Shown: positions 44,382 through 53,073 of the stretch, piece by piece
How the letters are laid out: each line of letters starts with the position of its first letter
Position numbering within the stretch: the first letter of the stretch is position 1
Assembly: GCA_964565335.1 (NCBI GenBank)
Contig: CAZMEN010000002.1
Location: 1-64,000 of the forward strand
Length of the DNA stretch: 64,000 nt
Source of the DNA: Litorimonas sp964565335
Lineage (GTDB): Bacteria > Pseudomonadota > Alphaproteobacteria > Caulobacterales > Maricaulaceae
Direction: 5' to 3'
Notes under the pieces: model-generated
Told to the model about the DNA's origin: nothing
Databases searched by the model: none
Seen by the model: the letters and a program-made list of their open reading frames with translations, nothing else
Made by a program: the position numbers and the translations under genes

Positions 44382-45587
44382 ATGAAAACGAATTCGGATC
44401 AGCACTTTATGGGTGACAGTACCAAACAGGCACGCACTTTTATGCGCCAATGTCACACGGCCCTTGCCGCGCTGACGCAGGACAGTGTCGTTGCTAAATC
44501 AAATGCTCAAGCGCCTGCCAACGAAGCAGAAATGGCTGCCCCAAAACCTTGCCCTCACGAAACAGCCCAAGCCTTGGCCGACGTTCAATCTGCGGCTAAA
44601 CTCAACAATGCCCGCGCTATTTACCGCGCCGCGCAAACAACGCTAGACGCGCTGAATGCAGCCAAAACAATTACTCCGCATATATCGTCCCTTGCCAGCC
44701 TGATTGCCCAATATGAAGAAGGGTTGATTGAGCTTGAGGGCCTCGAAGAAGAAGCCGCTCAAAAAGCAAAAACCCCCAATAACGATCTACCCGTCAATGA
44801 GGCCAGCCCAGACGTCAATATTATTCCAATTGAGTTTTCCGGCGAAGCCCGTCAGGCCCGCGCCATAGACGCACTATCGTCGAGCTTACAACACGCTAAT
44901 GATTCAGAGCATCCGGCCTTGTCCAAACTTCTGGCCCTTTCGACGGCCCAAACAACAAAAACATCAGACACAAAAGAATCTTTGGAAACATCAGACCTAC
45001 CAGAAGTGGATTCAGTATTGCCATCCGCTCCGGCCCCAATCGAAGCGATTAAAGCGGAAGGTAGAGTAATCGCCGCAGAGAGCTTTATAAGCGAAATCAT
45101 CCAGTTCGGCCTGACCCAAGCGCGGCAACAAAATCTGACCCTCAGTTTATCCTATGATGTCAGCAATTTATCCCTAGGCACAGAAGACGCGCTCTCAGTG
45201 CAAACCCGTCTGGAATATTGGATTGGGCATTTAGTCACCCACCTCGCCGCTAATCAGGACGCTGACTCTCTGGCGCATATCGATATTGGTTATGAGAACA
45301 AAACATTGCGTTTACTGGCCAATACGGCCCCGTTTCCGCAATCGGTTTTAGACACCGCCTCTGACAACGCCACTATACATCAAAACGAAAATGCTCTGAC
45401 GGGGCATTTGGAATTGGTTTTATCAGAGCTGTTCTCTCAAAACGCTGAGAAAGCCGCGGCTCTCTCACCCGCTAAACTTCCCGTCGAAGAAGGTATTGGC
45501 GCGCGCTTAAGCGCATTGATGGAAACGGATATCAGTGACGCTAACGCGTCCATTATTGCGTTTGAACCTGTGAGGGCCGGATTGTGA
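44382..45587 (+). CDS. CheA-like protein without phospho-histidine (putative)
   Basis: A 401-residue protein of uncertain function. An N-terminal helical part (about 60-125) resembles a CheA Hpt domain, but the position of the usual acceptor His in RAAHTL reads RAAQTTL (Gln85). A long Ala/Ser/Thr/Glu linker follows. Residues about 225-390 look like a reduced dimerisation and ATPase-like fold (EYWIGHLVTHLAAN...IDIGYENKTLRLLA) with no N or G boxes. Its stop overlaps the start of the receiver gene by four bases. The CheA relation is my inference; no catalytic function should be assumed. The start is ATG 44382 or ATG 44409. Confidence 0.6.
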   Translation: MKTNSDQHFMGDSTKQARTFMRQCHTALAALTQDSVVAKSNAQAPANEAEMAAPKPCPHETAQALADVQSAAKLNNARAIYRAAQTTLDALNAAKTITPHISSLASLIAQYEEGLIELEGLEEEAAQKAKTPNNDLPVNEASPDVNIIPIEFSGEARQARAIDALSSSLQHANDSEHPALSKLLALSTAQTTKTSDTKESLETSDLPEVDSVLPSAPAPIEAIKAEGRVIAAESFISEIIQFGLTQARQQNLTLSLSYDVSNLSLGTEDALSVQTRLEYWIGHLVTHLAANQDADSLAHIDIGYENKTLRLLANTAPFPQSVLDTASDNATIHQNENALTGHLELVLSELFSQNAEKAAALSPAKLPVEEGIGARLSALMETDISDANASIIAFEPVRAGL

Positions 45588-45958
45588 GCCAAACAAAAAC
45601 ATGCCTGATTGTGGATGATTCCAAAATGATCCGCCGCGTGGCCTCCCGTATTGTCAAAGACATGAATTTCAATGTCGAAGAAGCCGGTAACGGAAAAGAA
45701 GCCCTACAACTCTGTCAGGGAAACATGCCGGACGCCATCTTACTGGATTGGAACATGCCGGTCATGGACGGCTTCGGGTTTTTGAAAGCCCTGCGGGACG
45801 AGCCGGAAGGCGATAAGCCCGTCATCGTGTTTTGCACATCAGAGCGTAGTGTGGACCACATCACCCAAGCCCTCCAATTCGGCGCAAACGAATACATTAT
45901 GAAGCCGTTCGATTCTGATATTATCGAGAGCAAGTTTCAACTGGCAGGACTTCTCTAA
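45584..45958 (+). CDS. CheY-like single-domain response regulator
   Basis: A 124-residue stand-alone receiver. All active-site residues are intact: the acidic pair Asp11/Asp12, phospho-acceptor Asp55 (LLDWNMP), Thr85 (VFCTSERS) and Lys107 (YIMKPF), with Tyr104 at the CheY switch position. It starts at GTG 45584, overlapping the CheA-like gene (GTGA). The CheR-like gene begins two bases after the stop. It could be phosphorylated by ChpT, given the linkage; that is inference. It is not one of the DNA-binding regulators, as it has no output domain. Confidence 0.9.
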   Translation: MSQTKTCLIVDDSKMIRRVASRIVKDMNFNVEEAGNGKEALQLCQGNMPDAILLDWNMPVMDGFGFLKALRDEPEGDKPVIVFCTSERSVDHITQALQFGANEYIMKPFDSDIIESKFQLAGLL

Positions 45959-45960
45959 GC

Positions 45961-46896
45961 ATGTCGTCCGTGCTGTCACTCAACGCCTCTTATTATGAAG
46001 CATTGAAACGGCTAACGCTGGAATTGGCTGGCGTAAATTTGGGGTCCGACCATGCTTTTCTGGTTGAAACGCGCCTTTCGGCTCTGGCCCGGAAAGAAGG
46101 GTTTGAGTCGCTGGATGCATTGGTCGAAGAGTTATTTAAAACCGGCCAACCCAAATTAGCCATTCAAGTCGTCTCAGCCCTTCTGGAGCGGGACACGCAT
46201 TTTAACAAAGACACAAAAAGCTTTTCGTTGTTCACAGATGTAATACTGCCTGAGCTTTATGCCGTCAGAGGCGGGGGGCATTTGCGTTTGCTATCTTTCG
46301 GCTGCGCCACCGGACAAGAAGCGTATGGTATGGCCATCGCATTTGAGCGCGCTCGCAATAACTTTCCAAATTTAAGTCTGGAAATTATTGGTGTCGATTA
46401 CCCCTCAACCGCTTTGGATCGCGCGCGTCAAGGTCGCTACACACATTTCGAAGTCCAGCGCGGATTATCGGCCCAAGATTTGGTTGATTTTTTCGAGCCT
46501 GTGCCCGAACCACAATCAACGGATTGGGTCGTCAAATCATCGTTGAAAAATTATGTCCGGTTTGAAGACGTTCATCTGCTCTCAAACCTAGGAAAACTGC
46601 CGAAATTCCATGGTGTTTTATTTAGAGGCTCCTTGCCACATTATTCATCGACGGCGCAACTGCGCGTCTTGCGCGGCTTGGCCTCTTTGGTTTTGCCTCA
46701 AGGTTTCCTTTTGCTAGGCACCAATGAAACACTAAATAATTACAATTTCGGGTTTGATACTGTGCCAGAAACCAAAGGTCTCTATAAAAAACGTGAAGTG
46801 ATTGTCGAAGATATCGCGCCCATCGAAGACCCGAATGTTAAAAAACCAAATGGGCGGACAACCTTTCGCAAGACTGACCCGAAAAAACGAGCCTAA
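45961..46896 (+). CDS. CheR-like protein with altered active-site motifs
   Basis: A 311-residue protein with CheR layout: an N-terminal helical domain (YYEALKRLTLELAGVNLGSDHAFLVETRL) and a Rossmann SAM-binding domain with SFGCATGQEAYGMA (112-125), which is close to the CheR consensus. However, the conserved TTNETFFFRD segment is ERDTHFNKD (76-84) and the CRNVLIYF motif is FRGSLPHYS (221-229). It may therefore bind SAM without methylating a receptor glutamate. The C-terminal 30 residues are basic and Lys/Pro-rich. No chemoreceptor or CheB gene is in the window. Confidence 0.8.
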   Translation: MSSVLSLNASYYEALKRLTLELAGVNLGSDHAFLVETRLSALARKEGFESLDALVEELFKTGQPKLAIQVVSALLERDTHFNKDTKSFSLFTDVILPELYAVRGGGHLRLLSFGCATGQEAYGMAIAFERARNNFPNLSLEIIGVDYPSTALDRARQGRYTHFEVQRGLSAQDLVDFFEPVPEPQSTDWVVKSSLKNYVRFEDVHLLSNLGKLPKFHGVLFRGSLPHYSSTAQLRVLRGLASLVLPQGFLLLGTNETLNNYNFGFDTVPETKGLYKKREVIVEDIAPIEDPNVKKPNGRTTFRKTDPKKRA

Positions 46897-47107
46897 AGTT
46901 GCTTCGCCTTGAAGGGGTCAGCTGACGGCGTCCTTTATTTACCTCCTCAAAACTTCCTATACTTAGCTCACTCCAATTCATTTGCCCGTTCGCCATTCAA
47001 TTCGCCTGTAAGGATGAGGTTGACGAAGTCTCGATTAGACGCCAAAACGCGCGGCACTTCTCGGGATATTATTGCCCGTCACTTTTGACACTGAAAGCCC
47101 CGCCGCC

Positions 47108-48161
47108 ATGGCCGATATTGACAGTTTAAAATCCAAATATGCCGCGCTTATTTCGGGCGCCGAAGACCTATCCACGTTGGATAACATCCGCGTAGAAGCT
47201 CTGGGTAAAAAAGGCGAAGTCAGCCTGAAAATGCGTGAACTCGGAAAGATGAGCGTCGAGGAGAAAAAGGTCATGGGCCCTGCTCTAAACGGACTTAAAA
47301 ATGACTTAAATGTTTTGGTCGAAACGAAAAAATCAGAGCTTGAAAATGCGGCGCTCGAAGCGGCGCTAGCCTCCGAGACAATGGATATGTCTTTGCCACT
47401 TCGGCAAACCAAAGGTACGCTCCACCCCGTGCCGCAAGTCATGGAAGAAATGGCGGCTATCTTTTCTGATATGGGTTTCTCTGTTGCCGAAGGCCCTGAC
47501 ATCGAGGATGATTTCCATAACTTTACGGCGCTAAACTTCCCGCCCGGACACCCTGCGCGAGATATGCATGATACATTCTTCATGAGCGCCATTGGCGATG
47601 AAGAAAAAAAAGTTCTGCGGACACACACCTCTCCGGTTCAAATCCGAACGATGATCAATGAAAACCCGCCGATCCGCATTATCGCGCCCGGCCGGACCTA
47701 TCGCTGTGACAGNNNNNNNNNNCCATCAGGTCGAAGGCTTGGTCATCGACAAAGACATTCATATGGGCCACCTCAAAGGGGTGTTAATGGATTTTGTGAG
47801 TGCCTTTTTTGAAACAGATGTCGATGTGCAATTCCGCCCGCATCATTTCCCTTTCACGGAACCCTCCGCCGAAATGGATGTGCGCTATGAACGCGATGGA
47901 GCGGCGATTAAAATTGGCCAAGGCGAGAAATGGATGGAAATCCTCGGCTGCGGAATGGTGCATCCGAATGTGCTTCGGGCCTGTGGCCTTGACCCAGATG
48001 AGTATCAAGGTTTCGCCTTTGGCATGGGCGTCGACCGCCTCGCCATGCTGAAATACGGCATGCCGGACTTACGCGATATGTTCGCCGCCGATACACGGTG
48101 GCTAGGTCACTATGGTTTTGATCCGCTCCTACAAGCTAACCTCGCAACGGGGCTTTCCTGA
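47108..48161 (+). CDS. pheS: Phenylalanyl-tRNA synthetase alpha subunit, broken by an assembly gap
   Basis: Catalytic alpha subunit, charging tRNA-Phe with PheT. The N-terminal coiled coil (about 1-100), the core start GTLHPVPQVMEEM, GPDIEDDFHNFTALNFPPGHPARDMHDTFF and the C-terminal GCGMVHPNVLRACGLD and FAFGMGVDRLAMLKYGMPDLR are all present. Ten N (47713-47722) interrupt the sequence within the class II motif 2 region, and the frame changes there. This is an assembly artefact, not a mutation. The conserved motif indicates nine residues, about 24 bases, are missing. ATG 47108 is preferred over TTG 47072. The stop overlaps the pheT start (TGATG). Confidence 0.9.
47713..47722. other. Assembly gap of 10 N
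   Basis: Ten undetermined bases inside pheS. The flanking codons read Tyr-Arg-Cys-Asp-Ser before and His-Gln-Val-Glu-Gly after. The nine-residue family motif that should fill the gap needs about 24 bases, and that length also restores the reading frame. Confidence 0.97.
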
Positions 48162-50548
48162 TGAAATTCACACTCTCATGGCTCAAAAAACACCTCGAGA
48201 CAGAGGCTACGATTGATGAAGTTGTCAAGGCAATGACCTTGGCCGGACTTGAAGTGGAAGAGGTGGAGAACCCCGCCGAAAAACTCAAAGCCTTTTCCAT
48301 TGCCAAAGTCCTTACAGCGGAAAAACATCCTGATGCGGATAAGCTGAAAATCTGCACAGTGGAAACGCGTGATGGGACAAAGCAAATCGTTTGCGGCGCG
48401 CCCAATGCGCGCGCGGATATGACAGTGGCCTATGCGCCGCTGGGTGCTTACATTCCGGGTCTTGATTTCAGCCTCGACAAAAAGCCGCGTAAAATTCGCG
48501 GCATCGAATCATCCGGCATGATGTGTTCGGGCAAGGAGTTGGAAATTGATGAAGACGCGGACGGCATTCTAGATTTGCCGCAAAGCTTAGAAATGGGCGC
48601 CCCTCTGGCCGAAGCGCTGGACCTCAACGACCCCGTGATTGATTTTGAAGTCACACCCAATCGCCCCGATTGGCTCGGCGTTAATTCTATTGCGCGCGAC
48701 CTTGCAGCTGTTGGTTTGGGTAAATTCATCAGTCCCGCCATTCCCAATACTGAGGCAAAACTTGAAAACCCTCAAGCGATTAGAATTGACGACACAGACG
48801 GCTGTCCAGCTTTTGCTGGACGCGTTATTCGCGGCGTGAAGAACGGCCCCTCTCCGCAATGGTTGCAAGACCAATTAAAAGCCATTGGACTCCGGCCCAT
48901 TTCGGCACTCGTCGATATTACGAATTATATTACTTATGACCGCGCGCGGCCGCTTCATTTTTATGATGTGTCCAAGCTAAACGGAGCTATCATTGTGCGG
49001 CGCGGGGATGATGAGACGTTCGGCGCCCTAGACGACAAGACCTACACAGCGACATCCGAAGACGTGGTGATTGCAGATGAAAAAGGTGTCTTGGGCCTCG
49101 GCGGTATTGTCGGCGGCACAACGTCCGGATGCGATGAAAACACGACCGACATTCTAATTGAAAGCGCCTACTTCGACCCGCTCACCATTCGCCGTTCGGC
49201 CAAGCGCCTAGGCGTGAATTCAGACGCAAAATACCGCTTTGAGCGCGGCGTCGATACAGGAGGCTTACTCGATGGTGTCGAATTGGCCACACAAATGGTT
49301 CTGGATATTTGCGGCGGTGAAGCCAGCGAGATTACGGTCGCAGGCGAAATACCTGCTGTCCCTTCCCCAATTGAATTTGACCCAAAGCAAGTCGAGCGAT
49401 TGACGAGCCTCACTCTATCGGATGACGCCATGGAGAAAGTCCTAGTCGATTTAGGGTTCGCCGTCGAGCGCGGTTCGCTTTGGAGCGTTACTGTCCCTAG
49501 CTTCCGCCGTGATTGTTCAGAAGGCGCTGACCTCGTCGAAGAAATTGCGCGCGTGCATGGTTTTCATAATTTGAAAGCGGTCAGCCTGCCGCCTTTACCG
49601 GGCCGTCGGGAACCTACCGCAACACTCACGCAAAACCGCACTCGCCTTGCGCGCCGCGCTTTGGCGCTAAATGGCCTATCCGAAGCTGTCACATGGTCCT
49701 TTGCATTGAACGAACATGCCGCCTTATTCGGCGGAACGGATGCCAGCCTGCGCGTGGACAATCCCATTTCAAGTGACCTCAACACCATGCGTCCCAGCGC
49801 TTTGATTCACTTACTCCTCGCGGGGCAACGCAATGCCGATAAGGGTTATCCCGGGGCGGCCCTGTTTGAACTCGGTCCGGTCTTTGCAGGACAAGAGCCA
49901 GCCGATCAACGCCTTTGCCTCGCCGGTATGCGCCGCGTGGAAAGTGCGCGCCATTGGAACGGCGCGGAAGAGATAACCGCTTTAACCGCCAAAGCCGACG
50001 CTCTCGCCGCCCTAGAGGCTATGGGCGCGAATACCGCCAATCTACAGCTTTTCGACGCGATTGGTCAGTATTGGCATCCGGGACGCTCGGCCTCTTTGCG
50101 CATGGGCCCGAAAAATGTTCTCGCCAGTTTTGGGGAGTTGCACCCGCGCGTGCTCAAAGCCATGGGCATTGAAGGCCGTATTGTCGCCTTTGAGATCTGG
50201 CCCGAAGCCCTGCCTGCGCCGCGCAAAAAATCCGCCTCTAAATCAAAATCGGCCCTCAACCTGTCGGAACTAATGCCTGTCATTCGCGATTTTGCCTTTA
50301 TCGTGCCCGAGAATAAATCAGCACAGGACGTATTACGCGCGGCTAAAAGCGCCGACAAAACCCTAATTTCCGAGGTTAGCTTGTTCGATGTCTATCAAGG
50401 GCAAGGCGTGGAAGACGGTCATAAATCCCTCGCCATAGAGGTGACATTATCGCCCAAAGACGCCACGCTGACAGAAAAAGATATCGACGCGGTGAGTGAC
50501 AAGGTTATCTCTGGCGTCATGAAAGTCGGCGGACGTTTGCGCAGCTAA
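48161..50548 (+). CDS. pheT: Phenylalanyl-tRNA synthetase beta subunit
   Basis: The 795-residue non-catalytic partner of PheS, with full family architecture: N-terminal tRNA-binding (OB) domain (about 40-150, VLTAEKHPDADKLKICTVETRDG), B3/B4 editing domain, B5 domain (PSPIEFDPKQVERLTSL), a catalytic-like core and the C-terminal FDX-ACB anticodon domain (SELMPVIRDFAFIV...FDVYQG). It overlaps the pheS stop by one base. There is no separate RBS, so translation is probably coupled to pheS. No rpmI or rplT lies upstream of pheS. Confidence 0.97.
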   Translation: MKFTLSWLKKHLETEATIDEVVKAMTLAGLEVEEVENPAEKLKAFSIAKVLTAEKHPDADKLKICTVETRDGTKQIVCGAPNARADMTVAYAPLGAYIPGLDFSLDKKPRKIRGIESSGMMCSGKELEIDEDADGILDLPQSLEMGAPLAEALDLNDPVIDFEVTPNRPDWLGVNSIARDLAAVGLGKFISPAIPNTEAKLENPQAIRIDDTDGCPAFAGRVIRGVKNGPSPQWLQDQLKAIGLRPISALVDITNYITYDRARPLHFYDVSKLNGAIIVRRGDDETFGALDDKTYTATSEDVVIADEKGVLGLGGIVGGTTSGCDENTTDILIESAYFDPLTIRRSAKRLGVNSDAKYRFERGVDTGGLLDGVELATQMVLDICGGEASEITVAGEIPAVPSPIEFDPKQVERLTSLTLSDDAMEKVLVDLGFAVERGSLWSVTVPSFRRDCSEGADLVEEIARVHGFHNLKAVSLPPLPGRREPTATLTQNRTRLARRALALNGLSEAVTWSFALNEHAALFGGTDASLRVDNPISSDLNTMRPSALIHLLLAGQRNADKGYPGAALFELGPVFAGQEPADQRLCLAGMRRVESARHWNGAEEITALTAKADALAALEAMGANTANLQLFDAIGQYWHPGRSASLRMGPKNVLASFGELHPRVLKAMGIEGRIVAFEIWPEALPAPRKKSASKSKSALNLSELMPVIRDFAFIVPENKSAQDVLRAAKSADKTLISEVSLFDVYQGQGVEDGHKSLAIEVTLSPKDATLTEKDIDAVSDKVISGVMKVGGRLRS

Positions 50549-50651
50549 TTTTCTGTAATTTAATGTCCCCCGCCTATCTTTTAGCTTAGACAGGTTACTA
50601 TCATACCCTTGAGGCACCCACTCTCAGGACGGTGTTCAAAAGAGGCTTCAG

Positions 50652-51299
50652 GTGAAATTCAACAACCCTATTATCAATGATAATTGCCCGCGCATGGGCA
50701 ATGCCGTGACGCGCGCGATCGGCAGCGGTTTATTAAAACTAACGGGATGGAAAGTTGAAGGCGTCCTGCCCAATGTTCCAAAAGTTATTTTAATTGGGGA
50801 ACCTCACACATCAAATTGGGATTTCGTTTTAATAATGATGGCGGCGCAATCTATCGGTTATCGCATGTCATATATTATGAAAAAGGAAGCCTTCTTTTGG
50901 CCCCTTGGCGGATTTTTCAAATGGATGGGCGGCGTGCCGATTGAACGTCAAAAAGGCAAAGATGCCGTATCCGCTATCGAAACGGTCTTGAAAGACACGG
51001 ATAATATCCATTTGGCCATTACACCGAGTGGTAGCCGCAGTCCGAGAGACAGCTTTAAAACAGGCTATCTCCGTCTCGCCCATGCCGCGGATGTTCCGCT
51101 CTTCATTATCGGGCTAAACGGCGCGACAAAGTCCATCGTTCTGGATCAATTAATTGACGCCACAGGTCCCATCCCCCAACAAAATAAATCAATCAAAGAT
51201 TACATTGACGGAACCTATCGCGGAATAAAGCCGAATAATCAGAGAACAGGATCGCTACCCGGGACAGCGCCTGAGACACTGATTGGCGCGCAGGAGTAA
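50652..51299 (+). CDS. PlsC-like acyltransferase
   Basis: A 215-residue lysophospholipid acyltransferase-like protein. The catalytic HX4D motif is PHTSNWDF (near residue 52). The further blocks KKEAFFWPLGGFFKWMGGVPIER and ITPSGSRSPRDSFKTGYLRLAHAADVPLFI follow the family order. It acylates a glycerolipid precursor, or possibly another amine or sugar acceptor; the acceptor is not resolved. The start is GTG 50652. It follows pheT by about 100 bp in the same direction but is probably a separate unit. Confidence 0.85.
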   Translation: MKFNNPIINDNCPRMGNAVTRAIGSGLLKLTGWKVEGVLPNVPKVILIGEPHTSNWDFVLIMMAAQSIGYRMSYIMKKEAFFWPLGGFFKWMGGVPIERQKGKDAVSAIETVLKDTDNIHLAITPSGSRSPRDSFKTGYLRLAHAADVPLFIIGLNGATKSIVLDQLIDATGPIPQQNKSIKDYIDGTYRGIKPNNQRTGSLPGTAPETLIGAQE

Positions 51300-51354
51300 A
51301 GTCTTAAAAGGCGGTTATTGGACAAAGACGACCTGTTCGATATAGAACGCGGCT

Positions 51355-51861
51355 ATGGAAATCAGAAAAGAGATTGAAGGCGATATAGAGACCATAAGGG
51401 CGCTTACCGAAAAAGCCTTCGCCCCCATGCCTTTCAGCAGCGGTACAGAATCAAAAATCATTGAGACATTACGAGAAGACAATCAGCTTACACTGTCACT
51501 CGTGGCTATTCGCAGCGATCAAATTTTGGGGCAAATTACCTTTTCTCCTGTCACCATTGACGGCGTTCATGAGGGTTGGTTCGGTTTGGGCCCAGTATCA
51601 GTGCTGCCCGAAAAGCAAGGAGAAGGAATTGGTAGCGCACTCGTTCTCAAGGGATTGGAATTAATAAAAGATGGCGGCGCAAAAGGGTGCGTTCTTATTG
51701 GCGATCCAAATTATTATTCACGCTTTGGTTTCATTAACGAAACGGGCCTGACCTATAAAGGTTTGGACCGCAAATTCGTTCAAAGGGTCACATTCGCAGC
51801 ACCCGCCCGTGATGGTGAAGTGCTTTTCACTTCAGCTTTTGAAGAGACGACACCAGGCTGA
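51355..51861 (+). CDS. GNAT-family N-acetyltransferase
   Basis: A 168-residue acetyltransferase of the YhbS-like GNAT type. The acetyl-CoA motif is VLPEKQGEGIGSALVLKGLE (Q/R-x-x-G-x-G/A form), followed by GAKGCVLIGDPNYYSRFGFINE, which is typical of YhbS-like proteins. The substrate is unknown. It lies 55 bp after the acyltransferase gene. A seven-pair inverted repeat (GGCAATT/AATTGCC at 51865-51891), with no U-run, follows the stop. Confidence 0.87.
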   Translation: MEIRKEIEGDIETIRALTEKAFAPMPFSSGTESKIIETLREDNQLTLSLVAIRSDQILGQITFSPVTIDGVHEGWFGLGPVSVLPEKQGEGIGSALVLKGLELIKDGGAKGCVLIGDPNYYSRFGFINETGLTYKGLDRKFVQRVTFAAPARDGEVLFTSAFEETTPG

Positions 51862-51997
51862 AGTGGCAATTAAGGAGAGTAAAAAATTGCCCTGCCAAAA
51901 GTGATACTGCGCTATGTCCTCGCCTTTAACACCTTTGAGGTTAAGAAAAGAAATAAAATTATAAGGCTTATAATTGCCGCCTATTGCTTGATAACGC

Positions 51998-52684
51998 TTA
52001 ATTTATGGGTGCCAACCAAAGGCTACTGGCCGCCATTAAAAAGACAGCAATAGTGATATGAAATGCGAACCGAGCCAGAATAGGTTCAGAATCTGGGCTT
52101 TGATTGAAAACACCAACCACTGTACTCTTTACAATATTGGCGAACAAAAAACCGAGCCCCACAACAAAAGCTGTTACAAAAACCCTTACACCAGTACTAC
52201 TAATTTGCTCTGACGTAAGACTTCCTACCAGAATAAAAATTAAACATCCAAAATATAGCAAAGCTCTCTCTGCAAATTTAAATAAACCGTGAGGTTTGGG
52301 TAAATTTAATGAATCTGCCACGAGAGCCCAAGCTTGCCTCATCCAGTTTTCGCAAACCAGCAATACCAAAGCGGCCATGAAAATTAAGACAAGGGCGTTA
52401 AGGGAAAATGGCCATTTAGGCATTGTGCTGGCAATTAAAGGGAGTTGAGAATAAGCTAAAATAACAAACCCAAACCAACACACCCAAAACACAAAACGAG
52501 AAATGTTATTATCAATAAGAAGCTCATTACTTTTCGGAACAAGCTTAAGGGCCCTGAACAAACTAATCACCAAAAGAGCCGCAATCTTAGAAAGAAAATA
52601 TCCGCCTATAATTAGCAATAAACAGACAACCGAGCCCCGTATAGAATGCGGTATAAAATCGACTAAACTGTAAATAAATTCCAT
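51998..52684 (-). CDS. Integral membrane protein, AT-rich gene
   Basis: A 228-residue protein with about six hydrophobic segments (near 15-35, 45-70, 75-100, 120-145, 160-180 and 200-222) and no recognised domain. The gene is visibly richer in A+T than its neighbours and uses many AT-ending codons, which suggests acquisition from another source. No mobile element or repeat marks the edges. Short charged loops and a C-terminal SLWLAPIN give no functional hint. Function unknown. Confidence 0.6.
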   Translation of the reverse strand: MEFIYSLVDFIPHSIRGSVVCLLLIIGGYFLSKIAALLVISLFRALKLVPKSNELLIDNNISRFVFWVCWFGFVILAYSQLPLIASTMPKWPFSLNALVLIFMAALVLLVCENWMRQAWALVADSLNLPKPHGLFKFAERALLYFGCLIFILVGSLTSEQISSTGVRVFVTAFVVGLGFLFANIVKSTVVGVFNQSPDSEPILARFAFHITIAVFLMAASSLWLAPIN

Positions 52685-53073
52685 TACTTCATTTGTCTCT
52701 GTAATCGTATTTTTGGCCTAATCTCAAAATTCAATATACCATCTAATATACGGGTGTGTACCTAGAATAAAAATACCCCGCTTTCAGGCGGGGCAATCTT
52801 TCCCTAATGTAACACTTACACTTCAGTTGCCAAATACAATCTGTCCGAATTCAATCGGCTCCTCGGCGGTTAGAAAAGCCTATAAGTAGGAATACAATCA
52901 ATCAATGCCGCCCCCCAAAAATCTCAACGCTCTTGCCAAAAACCCAAATCCAGTGTAACGCATGCGCATATCTAAGGAGTAAGAGACGATGAATAAGTAA
53001 TCCGATTTATTAAACGCGATTATTTTGCTGCGGCGATCAACGCTGCGCACTCCTCTTACAGACTGGATATTTC
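52685..53073. other. Intergenic region with an orphan terminator
   Basis: 389 bp without a normal gene. It holds a strong minus-strand terminator (52765-52793) with no gene to end. A perfect plus-strand ribosome site AAGGAG (52974-52979) is followed by ATG 52989 and only two more codons. A minus-strand open frame of 23 codons lies at 52898-52969 without a ribosome site. A short RNA or decayed gene may have occupied it. Confidence 0.5.
52765..52793 (-). terminator. Orphan Rho-independent terminator
   Basis: Minus strand: stem GCCCCGC/GCGGGG-type hairpin (CCCCGC / GCGGGG, six-base loop) followed by TATTTTTATT. The next upstream gene in that direction is on the opposite strand, so the transcript it ends is not identified. 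Confidence 0.7.

Noticed and set aside
47014..47088. 24-codon leader-like frame upstream of pheS
   Set aside because: Only one Phe codon and a ribosome site placed directly at the ATG; no attenuator stem found, so it is not a convincing Phe-controlled leader.
47072..48161. pheS as a frameshifted pseudogene
   Set aside because: The frame change coincides exactly with ten N; the flanking motifs are intact, so it is an assembly gap.
52760..53073. tmRNA, 4.5S or 6S RNA gene before the SDR
   Set aside because: I looked for known cores and tag sequences and found none; only an orphan terminator remains.
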